Of a stretch of 41,507 bases of DNA, positions 1-8,762 are shown one piece after another. Source of the DNA: Actinomycetota bacterium (lineage in GTDB: Bacteria; Actinomycetota; Acidimicrobiia; Acidimicrobiales; Ilumatobacteraceae); the NCBI GenBank assembly GCA_015767405.1, contig JADWMG010000008.1, forward strand, positions 1 through 41,507, written 5' to 3'. The translations under genes and the position numbers were made by a program. The notes beneath the pieces are model-generated. The model was not told where the DNA came from. It worked only from the letters and a program-made list of their open reading frames with translations, and searched no databases. The stretch's first letter is position 1; every line of letters starts with the position of its first letter.

Positions 1-2
1 AG

Positions 3-653
3 GTGGGCGTCCTCGCCCTGGTGGCCTGCGGTGGATCCGACGACTCATCCGGCGGATCCGACGACTCGAGCAACGAGTCCGTGGCCGACTCAGCCGACTC
101 GAGCGGCGGGTCCGTGGCCGACTCAGCCGACGACTCATCCGATGATGATGGTGATGGATCGAACGACGAGGCCCAGGAGAGTCTCGAAGAGGCGGGTGTC
201 GATCTCGACCTGGACGAACTCGAGGAAACCGTCACAGGCTTCAGTACGGGCGACGGTGGCGGTGTCGTGACGATCGATGGGGTCGCCTATGAGTACGTCG
301 CCGAGATCTGCATCGTGCAAGGAACGGACTTTGTCGCTTCAGGCCCGGGTCAGGGTTCGGATGGAACTCCTGCCTGGGTCGAAGTCGAGTCGTCCGTTGG
401 GTTCGACTTCGACGGTGATGGCACGGACGATCCAAGCGCGAGTGTCAGCGTCAGCGTCGGTCAGACGGAACTATTCGGAAGTGGGCCGGAGGATCAGCCC
501 CGCTACTACGCCGAATCAAATGTGTACGACCAGAGCTTGACCTACACGCTCGATGGCGGGCGGATGATGGGATCAGGTGAGATGACGGACCGTAACGATT
601 ACGAGAACTATGACAAGTCGTATCCCGTCACGTTCGAGGCGAGTTGCAGCTGA
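3..653 (+). CDS. Acidic Ser/Asp-rich lipoprotein, 5'-truncated
   Basis: This is the C-terminal part of a secreted lipoprotein whose start lies before the window edge. The first visible residues form the hydrophobic end of a signal peptide with an LVAC lipobox followed by GG, so the mature protein should be lipidated on that Cys and surface-anchored. About 50 residues of Ser/Asp/Gly linker follow, encoded by DNA-level direct repeats (a 21-nt unit at 78-98 and again at 111-131; a 14-nt unit at 33-46 and 54-67). A folded-looking domain of about 150 residues comes next, with two Cys residues (one in an AEICIVQG segment, one three residues from the end as ASCS) that might pair. The GTG at position 3 is unlikely to be the real start because the basic n-region is missing. 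I do not recognise the domain; function unknown. Confidence 0.7.
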   Translation: MGVLALVACGGSDDSSGGSDDSSNESVADSADSSGGSVADSADDSSDDDGDGSNDEAQESLEEAGVDLDLDELEETVTGFSTGDGGGVVTIDGVAYEYVAEICIVQGTDFVASGPGQGSDGTPAWVEVESSVGFDFDGDGTDDPSASVSVSVGQTELFGSGPEDQPRYYAESNVYDQSLTYTLDGGRMMGSGEMTDRNDYENYDKSYPVTFEASCS

Positions 654-667
654 GGCGAGTTGCAGCT
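636..667 (+). repeat. 16-bp perfect tandem duplication across a stop codon
   Basis: The unit GAGGCGAGTTGCAGCT occurs twice head to tail (636-651 and 652-667). The first copy encodes the last residues of the lipoprotein and its end overlaps the TGA at 651-653. This looks like a recent replication-slippage duplication. Gain or loss of one unit would mainly alter the 3' untranslated region. Confidence 0.9.
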
Positions 668-749
668 GCGGAATAGTTCACCGCGCACGTGAGTTGTGAA
701 ACAGGTGTGAATACACGCACCCTGCCAGACACCAAGTCGTAGCGAACGG

Positions 750-755
750 TAGAAC
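750..755 (+). promoter_or_regulatory. Candidate -10 box for leaderless htrA
   Basis: TAGAAC lies six bases before the ATG at 762, with a weak -35-like CAGACA at 726-731 (18-bp spacer). No Shine-Dalgarno sequence precedes the ATG, so transcription may begin at or next to the start codon. This is motif inference only. Confidence 0.3.
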
Positions 756-761
756 TGATAC

Positions 762-1898
762 ATGACTACGCTGCCTCCTCCAGCACACGGGGTCACTCCC
801 ACTCCGCCATCTCCACCTGTTCATCGCCCCAGAAGCCGGGCGGTGCTCCTCGTTGCCGTAGTCGGGATTGTCGCGTGGGTGGCTGGTCTCGCCGGAGCCC
901 TGCTCGGGGGCGAAGTGTCCGACTGGCTCGACAAGCCCCCGACTCGTGGCTCTGATGCTCCGATCAATGTCGCCGCTCCGCGTGACGAGATCGAGCGTCG
1001 TGTCGATGTCGGCGATGTTGTCGACTACATCACTCCATCAGTCGTCACGATCAGCGCGGATGTCGACGGTGGCCAATCACTCGGAACCGGCGTCATCATC
1101 TCTTCAGACGGTGAGATCCTGACTAACGCCCACGTAGTGCAGAACGCCACTGCTGTTCGTGTCCGTCTCGCCGGCGAGAGCGAGCCGCGTGAGGTGACCG
1201 TATTGGCCGCCGATGAAAGCAATGATCTGGCGCTTCTCCGCATGAGTGGTGATGGGTTCGAAGCCGCAACGTTTGCCGACCCGAACAGTATTCGTCTGGG
1301 CGATGAGGTCGTTGCAATCGGATTCGCTCTCGGGCTCGACGGTGAGCCGTCAGTGACCCTCGGGATCGTCTCGGCGCTCAACCGCACGATTGGCACCGAG
1401 GGAGCATTCCTCGATGGACTCATCCAGACCGATGCCGCGATCTCATCGGGCAACTCGGGCGGGCCACTGGTCAACGCTGCCGGCGAGGTTGTAGGGATCA
1501 ACACCGCAGTTGCCCGTGACACAGCCGTCACCGCCGCAACCAATGTGAGCTTTGCTATCGGTGCCGCCGAAGCTCTGCCCGTAATCGAAGCACTGCGTAG
1601 TCAGGCTGATGGTGATCCTCGGGATCAGGCATACCTCGGTGTCGAACTCGACGATCGGCGAGATGGCGGCCAAGGCGCAGTGGTCGTCAGCGTGCAGGAA
1701 GGCACTCCGGCTGCAGAATTCGGCCTTGAAGCCGGCGACTTGATCCTTGCCGTCGACGGGGCTGCAACGGATGGGTCTACAGGCCTCATCGCAGCTATTC
1801 GTGACCTCGCTCCCGGCGATCTGACAACGCTCACAATCGTCAGAGATGGTGACGAAGTGGCTATCGACGTCGAACTCACGGTCCGCCCCGACTCCTGA
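762..1898 (+). CDS. HtrA/DegP-type membrane-anchored serine protease with PDZ domain
   Basis: A 378-residue trypsin-fold protease that should degrade or process misfolded proteins outside the membrane. Residues 1-25 are a Pro-rich cytoplasmic stretch, followed by one transmembrane helix (about 27-48). The protease domain spans about 75-270. The catalytic triad is visible: His124 in TNAHVV, Asp155 in NDLALL and Ser232 in SGNSGGPLV. A PDZ domain (about 285-375, with YLGVEL and GLEAGDLILAVDG) closes the protein. Size and order match actinobacterial HtrA/PepD-like proteases. It lies between a lipoprotein gene and the S10 operon, where rpsJ would be expected in many relatives. The ATG is chosen because the transmembrane anchor then sits near the N-terminus; there is no clear ribosome binding site. 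Confidence 0.93.
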   Translation: MTTLPPPAHGVTPTPPSPPVHRPRSRAVLLVAVVGIVAWVAGLAGALLGGEVSDWLDKPPTRGSDAPINVAAPRDEIERRVDVGDVVDYITPSVVTISADVDGGQSLGTGVIISSDGEILTNAHVVQNATAVRVRLAGESEPREVTVLAADESNDLALLRMSGDGFEAATFADPNSIRLGDEVVAIGFALGLDGEPSVTLGIVSALNRTIGTEGAFLDGLIQTDAAISSGNSGGPLVNAAGEVVGINTAVARDTAVTAATNVSFAIGAAEALPVIEALRSQADGDPRDQAYLGVELDDRRDGGQGAVVVSVQEGTPAAEFGLEAGDLILAVDGAATDGSTGLIAAIRDLAPGDLTTLTIVRDGDEVAIDVELTVRPDS

Positions 1899-1903
1899 CC
1901 GAA

Positions 1904-1971
1904 AGCCCAAACCACGTTTGTAGGTAATTCTTGGGCTCTATGTGCCAGAAAATTACCTACAAACGCAGAAT
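1904..1971. repeat. Palindromic intergenic repeat family A, copy 1
   Basis: A 68-bp element lying just after htrA. Its outer arms are a perfect 15-bp inverted repeat, CGTTTGTAGGTAATT (1915-1929) and its complement (1951-1965), and the stem can be extended inward with interrupted pairing. The same element, same length and same orientation, occurs at 13690-13757. There is no T-tract after the stem, so it is not a standard intrinsic terminator. No ORF is contained. It occupies part of the 303-bp gap between htrA and rplC. Confidence 0.85.
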
Positions 1972-1973
1972 GG

Positions 1974-2002
1974 TTGGAACGGGCAACTGGTGCCCGTAGC
2001 AT
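1974..2002 (+). promoter_or_regulatory. Candidate promoter of the rplC-adk operon
   Basis: TTGGAA (1974-1979) and TAGCAT (1997-2002) are separated by exactly 17 bp, each matching the sigma-70-type consensus at four of six positions. It starts three bases after repeat copy A1. Transcription would begin near 2009 and give a leader of about 190 nt before rplC. A TTTAAT further down (2106-2111) is an alternative -10 with no good -35. Confidence 0.4.
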
Positions 2003-2114
2003 TGCATGGCCGTGATCGGAAGGCATTTCGATCATCAACCCAATTTGCAATCTACGTCTGTGTAGGCCACCCGCGTCGTCGGGACCGGAACCGCTCAGCA
2101 ACAATTTAATTCGT

Positions 2115-2176
2115 GCTCCGCACGCCCCTGGGCGGCGGAGCTTTTGCGTGGATAGCCCAGCCACTCGGACTGGGCT
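2115..2176 (+). promoter_or_regulatory. Two-hairpin leader before rplC (possible attenuator)
   Basis: Two stems are readable in the rplC leader. The first pairs GCTCCGC (2115-2121) with GCGGAGC (2135-2141) and is followed by TTTT (2142-2145), resembling a weak terminator. The second pairs AGCCCAG (2154-2160) with CTGGGCT (2170-2176) across a 9-nt loop and ends about ten bases before the GAGG ribosome binding site. Ribosomal-protein operons are commonly autoregulated by a ribosomal protein binding such leaders (L4 in the E. coli S10 operon). Whether this one works that way is inference. Confidence 0.45.
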
Positions 2177-2201
2177 CGATCAACACAGAGGAACTGCCGC
2201 C

Positions 2202-2861
2202 ATGGCACAACAAACGATCGTCGGCGAGAAGGTCGGCATGACACAGACGTGGGTAGACGACAAGGTCGTCCCCGTCACGGTGCTGCGTGTCGATCCGATG
2301 CGCATCGTCCGGATAAAGACAAATGAACGCGACGGCTACACCGCTCTCCAGGTCACTTACGGCCATCGAGACGCGAACAAGCTGAACAAACCAGACCTCG
2401 GGCAGTACGAGACATCTGGTGTCGCGCCCGGCAGGCGCCTAGTCGAGCTTCGGCTCGACTCTGTCGATGGCTTCGAGGTGGGTCAAGAACTCACCGTCGA
2501 CGAAATCCCGGCCGGGATGATCGTCGATGTCACCGGCACGAGCCGAGGCAAGGGCTTCGCCGGCGTCATGAAGCGCCACAACTTCAAGGGCCAGCCGGCA
2601 TCGCACGGTAACCACAAGAGTCACCGCAAGCCCGGTGCCATTGGTTCGTGTGCCTTTCCGGCCCGTGTCTTCAAGGGACACCGCATGGCTGGCCACATGG
2701 GCCACGAGCAGGTAACGACCCAGAACCTCGAGGTCGTCAAGTCTGACTCAGAGCGCAACCTGTTGTTGATCAGGGGTTCTGTCCCGGGTCCGGCCGGTGG
2801 CGTGATCCTCGTACGCAACGCCGTGAAGATGGCCGATCAGTCATCGCTGAAGGGAAGCTGA
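2202..2861 (+). CDS. rplC: 50S ribosomal protein L3
   Basis: L3 is an early-assembling 23S rRNA-binding protein whose central extension reaches the peptidyl transferase centre. The 219-residue product begins AQQTIVGEKVGMTQTW, the typical L3 N-terminus, and contains the RGKGFAGVMKRHNFKG loop and the SHGNHKSHRKPGAIG segment. The ATG at 2202 is preceded by GAGG with good spacing; an in-frame start at 2148 would add 18 unrelated residues and is rejected. It is the first gene of the cluster here, because no rpsJ precedes it. rplD begins two bases after its stop. Confidence 0.98.
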   Translation: MAQQTIVGEKVGMTQTWVDDKVVPVTVLRVDPMRIVRIKTNERDGYTALQVTYGHRDANKLNKPDLGQYETSGVAPGRRLVELRLDSVDGFEVGQELTVDEIPAGMIVDVTGTSRGKGFAGVMKRHNFKGQPASHGNHKSHRKPGAIGSCAFPARVFKGHRMAGHMGHEQVTTQNLEVVKSDSERNLLLIRGSVPGPAGGVILVRNAVKMADQSSLKGS

Positions 2862-2863
2862 AC

Positions 2864-3505
2864 ATGGCATCGCTCACACTCAAGAACATCTCCGGCAGCG
2901 ACGCTGGAACAGTTGAACTCGACGACGAATTGTTCGGTATCGAGCCCAATGTTCCGGTCATGCACCAGGTCGTTACGGCACAGCTCGCAGCCCGCCGCTC
3001 AGGCACGCAGAGCACCAAGACACGCTCTGACGTCCAAGGTGGTGGCCGTAAGCCATGGGCCCAGAAGGGCACAGGCAATGCACGCCAGGGTTCAATTCGC
3101 TCACCGCAGTTTGTCGGTGGTGGTGTGGCGCTGGGCCCGAAGCCACGCAAATACAACCAGAAGACGCCCAAGAAGATGATCAAGCTGGCACTCCGATCGG
3201 CACTGTCCGATCGTGCGAACGAGGGCAAGGTGATCGTGATCGACAGCTGGGGCATTGACGCCCCGAAGACAAAAGACGCCAAGGCCGCCCTCGGAGCGCT
3301 CGGTATCGACGGAACAGCTTTGGTCGTCATCGGTCGAGATGACGCCGCAGCAGCACTGAGCTTCCGCAATCTCCAGAACGTGCAGCTCATCGCCCCCGGC
3401 GAGTTGAACGCCTACGACGTGCTCTGCAACGACTGGCTCATCTTCACCAAAGAAGTAGTCCCAAGAGGCACTCCAGTTTCAGCTAACGAGGAGGTTGCGT
3501 CGTGA
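2864..3505 (+). CDS. rplD: 50S ribosomal protein L4
   Basis: L4 binds 23S rRNA and lines the polypeptide exit tunnel. In enterobacteria it also represses its own S10 operon, and here the structured leader before rplC is a candidate target. The 213-residue product has the conserved basic loop [21 protein letters not shown] followed by the [15 protein letters not shown] segment that forms the tunnel extension. It starts two bases after rplC, and its stop overlaps the rplW start by four bases, which suggests translational coupling. Confidence 0.97.
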   Translation: MASLTLKNISGSDAGTVELDDELFGIEPNVPVMHQVVTAQLAARRSGTQSTKTRSDVQGGGRKPWAQKGTGNARQGSIRSPQFVGGGVALGPKPRKYNQKTPKKMIKLALRSALSDRANEGKVIVIDSWGIDAPKTKDAKAALGALGIDGTALVVIGRDDAAAALSFRNLQNVQLIAPGELNAYDVLCNDWLIFTKEVVPRGTPVSANEEVAS

Positions 3506-3789
3506 AAGATCCTCGTGACGTCATCATTGCTCCGATCGTCTCGGAGAAGAGCTACTCCCTGATCGAACAGGGCGTCTACACCTTCCAAGTCGACACCAAG
3601 GCTTCCAAGCCCGAGATTCGCGACGCCGTCGAGGCCATCTGGGGCGTCGAGGTGCTGAAGGTGAACACACTCAACCGCAACGGGAAGCGTAAGCGCACCC
3701 GTGGTACCAACCGCATCGGCCAACGGCCAAACACGAAGCGGGCCATCGTCACACTTGCAGCGGGCGAAATCCCGCTGTTCGAGAACTGA
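3502..3789 (+). CDS. rplW: 50S ribosomal protein L23
   Basis: L23 sits at the tunnel exit and is the docking site for trigger factor and SRP. The 95-residue product opens with [16 protein letters not shown], the hallmark L23 N-terminus, and contains the [14 protein letters not shown] loop. The GTG start at 3502 overlaps the rplD stop by four bases and is preceded by a strong AGGAGG. Confidence 0.97.
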   Translation: MKDPRDVIIAPIVSEKSYSLIEQGVYTFQVDTKASKPEIRDAVEAIWGVEVLKVNTLNRNGKRKRTRGTNRIGQRPNTKRAIVTLAAGEIPLFEN

Positions 3790-3796
3790 GCGCATC

Positions 3797-4633
3797 ATGG
3801 CTATTCGTTCACGCAAGCCCACCAGCCCCGGTCGTCGCTTCCAGACGAGCTCCGACTTCCGCGACATCACCAAGACCCAGCCGGAAAAGACGCTGCTCGT
3901 CAAGAAGTCAAAAACTGGCGGACGCAACAGCTACGGCCGCAAGACATCGCGCCACCGCGGTGGCGGCCACAAGCAGCAGTACCGCGTCATCGACTTCCGC
4001 CGTGTCAAAGACGGCATGTCAGCCAAGGTCGCAGCCATCGAATACGACCCGAACCGCACCTGTCGGATAGCGCTTCTGCACTACGTCGACGGCGAGAAGG
4101 CCTACATCTTGGCCCCGCGTGGCCTGAACGTTGGCGACCAGGTCCAGAGTGGTCAGGGATCTGACATCCAGCCCGGCAATGCCCTGGCCCTTCGCTTCAT
4201 CCCAGTCGGTACCACCGTGCACAATGTCGAGTTGCGCCCGGGCCAGGGCGGCAAGATCGGCCGTTCGGCCGGGATCGCCGTTCAGCTCGTGGCCAAAGAT
4301 GGCGACTACGCCACGCTGCGTATGCCATCCACCGAGATGCGCCGAGTGCTGATCGACTGTCGGGCAACCGTCGGCGAGGTCGGCAACTCCGAGCACGAAT
4401 TGATCAAGATAGGTAAAGCCGGCCGTAACCGATGGAAGGGCAAGCGCCCTCAGACTCGTGGCGTGGCTATGAACCCGGTCGACCACCCACTCGGTGGTGG
4501 CGAAGGCCGCACCTCCGGTGGGCGTCCAGCGGTGTCCCCGTGGGGCAAGCCAGAAGGCCGTACCCGCAACAAGAAGAAGCCCAGCCAGCAGCTGCTTGTC
4601 CGCCGCCGCCGTACAAGTAGAGGTCGCCGCTAG
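3797..4633 (+). CDS. rplB: 50S ribosomal protein L2
   Basis: L2 is a core 23S rRNA-binding protein needed for subunit association and peptidyl transfer. The 278-residue product starts [15 protein letters not shown]. It contains the [21 protein letters not shown] region and the C-terminal signature [12 protein letters not shown], whose His (E. coli His229 equivalent) is retained. The ATG at 3797 follows rplW by seven bases; an upstream in-frame start at 3701 lies inside rplW and is rejected. The basic tail ends [10 protein letters not shown]. Confidence 0.98.
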   Translation: MAIRSRKPTSPGRRFQTSSDFRDITKTQPEKTLLVKKSKTGGRNSYGRKTSRHRGGGHKQQYRVIDFRRVKDGMSAKVAAIEYDPNRTCRIALLHYVDGEKAYILAPRGLNVGDQVQSGQGSDIQPGNALALRFIPVGTTVHNVELRPGQGGKIGRSAGIAVQLVAKDGDYATLRMPSTEMRRVLIDCRATVGEVGNSEHELIKIGKAGRNRWKGKRPQTRGVAMNPVDHPLGGGEGRTSGGRPAVSPWGKPEGRTRNKKKPSQQLLVRRRRTSRGRR

Positions 4634-4670
4634 TAGCGGCCGATCAATCGCAGAAAGAGTACTGACAACA

Positions 4671-4955
4671 ATGTCTCGCAGTCTCAAAAAGGGCCCGTTT
4701 GTCGACGAGCACCTGCTCAAGAAGATCGACGAACAGAACGCCGCTGGACAGCGCAAGGTCATCAAGACCTGGTCGCGTCGCTCCACGATCATTCCCGACA
4801 TGGTCGGCCACACCATTGCGGTCCACGACGGACGCAAGCACGTACCGGTCTACGTGACCGAGTCGATGGTTGGTCACAAGCTCGGTGAGTTCAGCCCTAC
4901 CCGGACCTTCCGTTACCACGCTGGTATGGAGCGCAACACACGGGGTGGTCGCTGA
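4671..4955 (+). CDS. rpsS: 30S ribosomal protein S19
   Basis: S19 contacts S13 and A-site tRNA at the head of the small subunit. The 94-residue product begins [18 protein letters not shown] and contains the family motif [21 protein letters not shown] and the ending [12 protein letters not shown] (each typical of S19). ATG 4671 fits the family's length; an earlier in-frame start at 4494 runs back through rplB. Its TGA overlaps the rplV ATG by one base. Confidence 0.97.
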   Translation: MSRSLKKGPFVDEHLLKKIDEQNAAGQRKVIKTWSRRSTIIPDMVGHTIAVHDGRKHVPVYVTESMVGHKLGEFSPTRTFRYHAGMERNTRGGR

Positions 4956-5653
4956 TGACCGGCCCAAAGCTCAACGAGATGTCTTTCGTCGCCGGTGAAC
5001 GTTCCGGTACGAAAGCCACAGCCAAGTACGTACGCACCTCCGCCTCCAAGGCTCGGGTTGTTCTCGATCTGATCCGCGGTCTCGACGTCAAGTCGGCCGA
5101 CGAGGTACTCCAGTTCACCGATCGTCATGTCGCGCAAAATGTCCGCAAGGTTCTTGCCAGCGCAGTCGCCAACGCCGTCAACAACGACGAGCAGGACGCA
5201 GAGGAACTCTACGTCATTGCGTGTTTCGCCGATGAGGGCCCCACGCTTCGCCGATTCCGGCCTCGTGCTCGAGGCCGCGCATCACGCATCCTCAAGCGCA
5301 GTTGTCACATCACCGTGATCGTTGCCCGCATGAGTGACGAACGGATCGAGATACTCACCGCCCGCCAAGAGCGTGCCGGTGGTGGCGGTGGCGGCCGAGG
5401 TCGTCCGCAGTCCTCCAGCGCCAGCCGTAGGGCCAGGGTCGAACGCAGCCGCGCCAAATCCGCCGATACCGAAGAGGCATCCACGGACGAAGCAGCAACC
5501 GACGAGTCAGCTGCCGAAGAGACCACCGACGAAGTCGCAACAGACGCCGAGATAATCGAAACGGATGCTGAGCAAACCAGCGATGAAGCGACAGACGCTG
5601 AGCATGCCGTCGAAGCGGACGACGAACCCGCCACCGGAGAGGACAATTCATAG
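4955..5653 (+). CDS. rplV: 50S ribosomal protein L22 with long acidic tail
   Basis: L22 reaches into the exit tunnel and binds all 23S domains. Residues 1-125 form the normal L22 fold, with [20 protein letters not shown] and [20 protein letters not shown] (the beta-hairpin region). About 107 more residues follow: a Gly-rich and basic hinge ([20 protein letters not shown]), then a low-complexity acidic Ala/Thr/Glu/Asp stretch to the end, ATGEDNS. Typical bacterial L22 is 110-130 residues, so this 232-residue form nearly doubles it. The frame is intact and coupled at both ends (one-base overlaps with rpsS and rpsC), so the tail is not a frameshift artefact. Confidence 0.96.
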   Translation: MTGPKLNEMSFVAGERSGTKATAKYVRTSASKARVVLDLIRGLDVKSADEVLQFTDRHVAQNVRKVLASAVANAVNNDEQDAEELYVIACFADEGPTLRRFRPRARGRASRILKRSCHITVIVARMSDERIEILTARQERAGGGGGGRGRPQSSSASRRARVERSRAKSADTEEASTDEAATDESAAEETTDEVATDAEIIETDAEQTSDEATDAEHAVEADDEPATGEDNS

Positions 5654-6534
5654 TGGGCCAGAAAATCAACCCCTACGGCTTCCGTCTGGGAATCACCACC
5701 GACTGGAAGTCGCGTTGGTTCAGCGAGCGTGAGTACAAGGACTATCTCACCGAAGACTGGACCATCCGCCAGGAAATCATGGAGCGCCTGGAGTCGGCGG
5801 CGATCAGCCGTATCGAAGTCGAACGCACCCGTGACAAGCTGCGTGTCGATGTACACACGGCTCGCCCCGGCATCGTCATCGGTCGCCGTGGTGCTCAAGC
5901 TGACGAGCTCCGCCAAATGATCACGAAGATCACCGGCAACGGCAAGATCCAGCTGAACATCGTCGAGATCAAGAACCCCGAACTCGACGCCGCGCTCATT
6001 GCGCAGGGCGTCGCAGATCAGCTCGTCAATCGCATCGCCTTCCGGCGGGCCATGAAGCGTGCCGTGCAGAATGCACAGCGCGCCGGCGCCCTCGGTATCC
6101 GGGTTCAGTGCTCGGGTCGCCTCGGCGGCGCCGAGATGAGCCGGACCGAGTGGTATCGCGAGGGTCGTGTGCCGCTGCACACACTCCGCGCCGACATCGA
6201 CTACGGCATGCGTGAGGCCAAGACCACCAGTGGACGTGTCGGCGTCAAGGTGTGGATCTACAAGGGCGACATCCTGCCCTACAAGATCGTGAACGAAGAC
6301 AAGATTGCTCGCGAGGCGGCCATGGCCGTAGGCGAAACATCTGGTCAGGGTGGTCCCCGCAAGGTTGTCTCCTCTGGCGGTCCCCGCGAGGGTGCTCCCG
6401 CGCAGGAGACGCAGCCGCTCGTCAAAGAAGCTGATCCAGAGCTCGAGAAGTTGCTCGACGAAGAAGAAGCCATCGCCAAGCGCACTGCTGCGGCCGAAGG
6501 CTCCGAGACGCCACACTTTCGTGGCGAGGACTGA
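5653..6534 (+). CDS. rpsC: 30S ribosomal protein S3
   Basis: S3 helps form the mRNA entry channel and its helicase surface. The 293-residue product starts [20 protein letters not shown] and has a KH domain with [14 protein letters not shown] (about residues 75-95). The C-terminal domain carries [21 protein letters not shown] 50-60-residue Gly/Glu-rich tail extends beyond the E. coli length of 233, as in many actinobacteria. The GTG start overlaps the rplV TAG by one base. Confidence 0.97.
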   Translation: MGQKINPYGFRLGITTDWKSRWFSEREYKDYLTEDWTIRQEIMERLESAAISRIEVERTRDKLRVDVHTARPGIVIGRRGAQADELRQMITKITGNGKIQLNIVEIKNPELDAALIAQGVADQLVNRIAFRRAMKRAVQNAQRAGALGIRVQCSGRLGGAEMSRTEWYREGRVPLHTLRADIDYGMREAKTTSGRVGVKVWIYKGDILPYKIVNEDKIAREAAMAVGETSGQGGPRKVVSSGGPREGAPAQETQPLVKEADPELEKLLDEEEAIAKRTAAAEGSETPHFRGED

Positions 6535-6548
6535 AAGGGGAGCGAACA

Positions 6549-6965
6549 ATGCTGATGCCCCGCAAGGTTGCTCATCGCAAACAACAACGCGGCCGTACCA
6601 AAGGCCTCACTAAGGGTGGCTCCGGCCTGCACTTCGGTGAATACGGAATTCAAGCGCTCGAGCCCGGTTGGCTGAGCGCCCGCCAGATCGAGGCAGCCCG
6701 TATCGCCATGACCCGCTCGATCAAGCGTGGCGGCAAGGTCTGGATCAATATCTTCCCAGACAAGCCGGTCACCAAGAAGCCGGCTGAGACTCGTATGGGC
6801 TCCGGCAAGGGCAACCCTGAATTCTGGGTAGCGGTCGTCAGGCCTGGGCGCACACTCTTCGAGTTGTCGTACCCGGATGAGGATCTCGCGAAGGAAGCGC
6901 TCAACAAGGCCATTCAGAAACTCCCCATCAAGGCACGGATCATCACCCGTGAGGAGGAGATCTGA
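6549..6965 (+). CDS. rplP: 50S ribosomal protein L16
   Basis: L16 organises the tRNA-binding A site of the large subunit. The 138-residue product has [14 protein letters not shown] at the start, then [22 protein letters not shown], and [21 protein letters not shown], all standard for L16. The AAAGGGGAG ribosome binding site sits before 6549. The second ATG at 6555 gives the more usual MPRKV start and is an equal candidate. Confidence 0.97.
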   Translation: MLMPRKVAHRKQQRGRTKGLTKGGSGLHFGEYGIQALEPGWLSARQIEAARIAMTRSIKRGGKVWINIFPDKPVTKKPAETRMGSGKGNPEFWVAVVRPGRTLFELSYPDEDLAKEALNKAIQKLPIKARIITREEEI

Positions 6966-6966
6966 C

Positions 6967-7179
6967 GTGGCAAAGAAGAGCAATCTGGCCGACCTCAGCC
7001 TCGGTGAACTCATCGACGAACTGAAGGCCACAAAACAGGAAGCGCTCAATCTACGTTTCCGTAACGCAACGGGTCAGCTCGAAAACACCGCCGAACTCGG
7101 CAAGGTGCGCAAGCAGATCGCCCGTATCAACACCCTCATCCGTCAACGAGAAATCGTTGCCGCCGAGGCCGGACAGTAA
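6967..7179 (+). CDS. rpmC: 50S ribosomal protein L29
   Basis: L29 lies beside L23 at the tunnel exit. The 70-residue all-helical product contains [34 protein letters not shown] and the family's [16 protein letters not shown] ending. The GTG at 6967 is one base after the rplP stop and preceded by GAGGAG. A frame opening upstream inside rplP is rejected because it would add 30 unrelated residues. Confidence 0.96.
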   Translation: MAKKSNLADLSLGELIDELKATKQEALNLRFRNATGQLENTAELGKVRKQIARINTLIRQREIVAAEAGQ

Positions 7180-7181
7180 CG

Positions 7182-7466
7182 GTGACTGACATGGCAGAAG
7201 AAACTGCAACCGAAGAGCGTGCGGTCCGCAAGACCCGCGAGGGCACCGTGGTGTCCAACTCGATGGACAAGACGGCCGTTGTGGCTGTTGTCGATCGCGT
7301 TCGCCACGCGAAGTACAACAAGTTCGTGCTCCGCACGAAGAAGTTGTATGTGCACGACGAGACGAATGACGTAAACGTTGGCGACAAGGTACGCGTCATG
7401 GAGACTCGTCCGCTGAGCAAGAGCAAGCGTTGGCGGATCACCGAAGTGTTGGAGCGTGCCAAGTGA
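7182..7466 (+). CDS. rpsQ: 30S ribosomal protein S17
   Basis: S17 is a primary 16S rRNA binder with an OB fold. The 94-residue product contains [19 protein letters not shown], the conserved [20 protein letters not shown] segment and [18 protein letters not shown], all diagnostic. The start may be GTG 7182 or ATG 7191; the N-terminus is a short acidic extension either way. Its stop overlaps the rplN start by four bases. Confidence 0.96.
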   Translation: MTDMAEETATEERAVRKTREGTVVSNSMDKTAVVAVVDRVRHAKYNKFVLRTKKLYVHDETNDVNVGDKVRVMETRPLSKSKRWRITEVLERAK

Positions 7467-7831
7467 TTCAGCAAGAGTCGCGCCTGCGCGTCGCTGACAA
7501 CTCCGGTGCTAAAGAGGTGCTGTGCATCAAGGTACTTGGCGGCACGCGCCGGCGGTATGCCTCGATCGGCGATGTCTTCGTGGCAACTGTCAAAGACGCA
7601 ATGCCTGGCGCCGCCGTCAAAAAGGGTGAAGTCGTCAAGTGCGTCGTCGTGCGCACAAAGAAAGAGAAGCGTCGTCCAGACGGCAGCTACATCCGCTTCG
7701 ACGAGAACGCGGCTGTGCTGATCAAAGACGACATGACACCGCGCGGCACACGTATCTTCGGCCCTGTCGGCCGTGAGCTGCGTGACCGTAAGTTCATGCG
7801 AATCGTTTCGCTCGCACCGGAGGTGCTCTGA
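7463..7831 (+). CDS. rplN: 50S ribosomal protein L14
   Basis: L14 is at the subunit interface and binds silencing factor RsfS in many bacteria. Starting at the GTG at 7463 gives exactly 122 residues, the normal family length, with the universal N-terminus [17 protein letters not shown]. It includes [17 protein letters not shown] and ends with [10 protein letters not shown]. The start overlaps the rpsQ stop by four bases. An upstream in-frame start at 7430 would add 11 residues and is rejected. Confidence 0.98.
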   Translation: MIQQESRLRVADNSGAKEVLCIKVLGGTRRRYASIGDVFVATVKDAMPGAAVKKGEVVKCVVVRTKKEKRRPDGSYIRFDENAAVLIKDDMTPRGTRIFGPVGRELRDRKFMRIVSLAPEVL

Positions 7832-7832
7832 G

Positions 7833-8138
7833 ATGAAGCTCAGGAAGGGTGACACCGTCGAGGTGATCACCGGCAAAGACAAGGGCAGGCAGGGCGAGAT
7901 TGCTTTCGTCTTCCCGAAGACCAACAGGATCATCGTCAACGGCATCAACGTCGCGTCGAAGAGTCAGCGTGCGCAACGCGCTAACGACGTGGGCGGGATC
8001 ATCGAGAAGGACCTGGCCTTCCACGCGAGCAACGTCATGTTCGTCTACAAAGGCCAGAAGGTCCGCATTGGCTACAAGATTCAAGACGACGGCACCAAGG
8101 TGCGCATCGCACGTCCTAGTGGAGAGGTGATCGGATGA
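7833..8138 (+). CDS. rplX: 50S ribosomal protein L24
   Basis: L24 is an assembly initiator with a KOW domain near the tunnel exit. The 101-residue product opens [20 protein letters not shown], the KOW motif, and continues with the [10 protein letters not shown] segment. It starts one base after the rplN stop and its stop overlaps rplE by four bases. Confidence 0.96.
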   Translation: MKLRKGDTVEVITGKDKGRQGEIAFVFPKTNRIIVNGINVASKSQRAQRANDVGGIIEKDLAFHASNVMFVYKGQKVRIGYKIQDDGTKVRIARPSGEVIG

Positions 8139-8758
8139 GCGACACGTTAACGATTCCGCGCCTGAAGGCAAGGTACGGCGACCCGATCAAGGCACAGCTG
8201 CAGAGCGATCTGGAGATCCAGAACGTCATGCAGGTCCCGGGTCTCGAAAAGATCGTGATCAACATGGGTGTCGGCCGTGCTGCTGGCCAGCCATCGCTGA
8301 TCGAGGGCGCGGTGGCAGATCTCACTGTGATTTCAGGTCAGAAGCCTGTAGTTACCAAAGCCAAGACTTCGATCGCCAACTTCAAGCTTCGCGAGGGTCA
8401 GTCCATCGGTGTCAAAGTGACGCTGCGCGGTGACCGCATGTGGGAGTTCCTCGATCGGCTCATATCGGTCGCCATTCCCCGTATCCGTGACTTCCGAGGG
8501 CTTCCGGCCCATTCATGGGACGGACGTGGCAACTACACATTTGGGCTCAACGAGCAGACAATGTTTGCTGAGATCGACCCCGACACTGCTGACCATCCCA
8601 GGGGGATGGACATCACAATCGTGACAACCGCCAGCGACAACGCAGCTGGCAAGGCGTTGCTAGACGCATTCGGCTTCCCCTTCAAGAAGGGTGCCGATGC
8701 CGAGAACGAACCACGCAAGAAGAAGCGCCGTGGACCGCACTACGGCGGAGGGAACTGA
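8135..8758 (+). CDS. rplE: 50S ribosomal protein L5
   Basis: L5 binds 5S rRNA in the central protuberance. The 207-residue product shows [33 protein letters not shown] and the [16 protein letters not shown] segment typical of L5. The last 20 residues are a basic tail ([17 protein letters not shown]) beyond the usual 180-residue length. The start is coupled to rplX by an ATGA overlap. Confidence 0.97.
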   Translation: MSDTLTIPRLKARYGDPIKAQLQSDLEIQNVMQVPGLEKIVINMGVGRAAGQPSLIEGAVADLTVISGQKPVVTKAKTSIANFKLREGQSIGVKVTLRGDRMWEFLDRLISVAIPRIRDFRGLPAHSWDGRGNYTFGLNEQTMFAEIDPDTADHPRGMDITIVTTASDNAAGKALLDAFGFPFKKGADAENEPRKKKRRGPHYGGGN

Positions 8759-8762
8759 AGAC

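Noticed and set aside
1904-1971. Repeat A as an ordinary intrinsic terminator of htrA
   Set aside because: No T-tract follows the stem, and the element recurs elsewhere with conserved flanks, which simple terminators do not share.
1899-2201. Hidden or degraded rpsJ
   Set aside because: No frame with S10 features fits in 303 bp, and the gap is taken up by the repeat, a candidate promoter and leader stems.
5305-6549. Long minus-strand open frame opposite the rplV tail and rpsC
   Set aside because: Shadow of the acidic repeat tail and rpsC; both plus-strand genes are certain and coupled.
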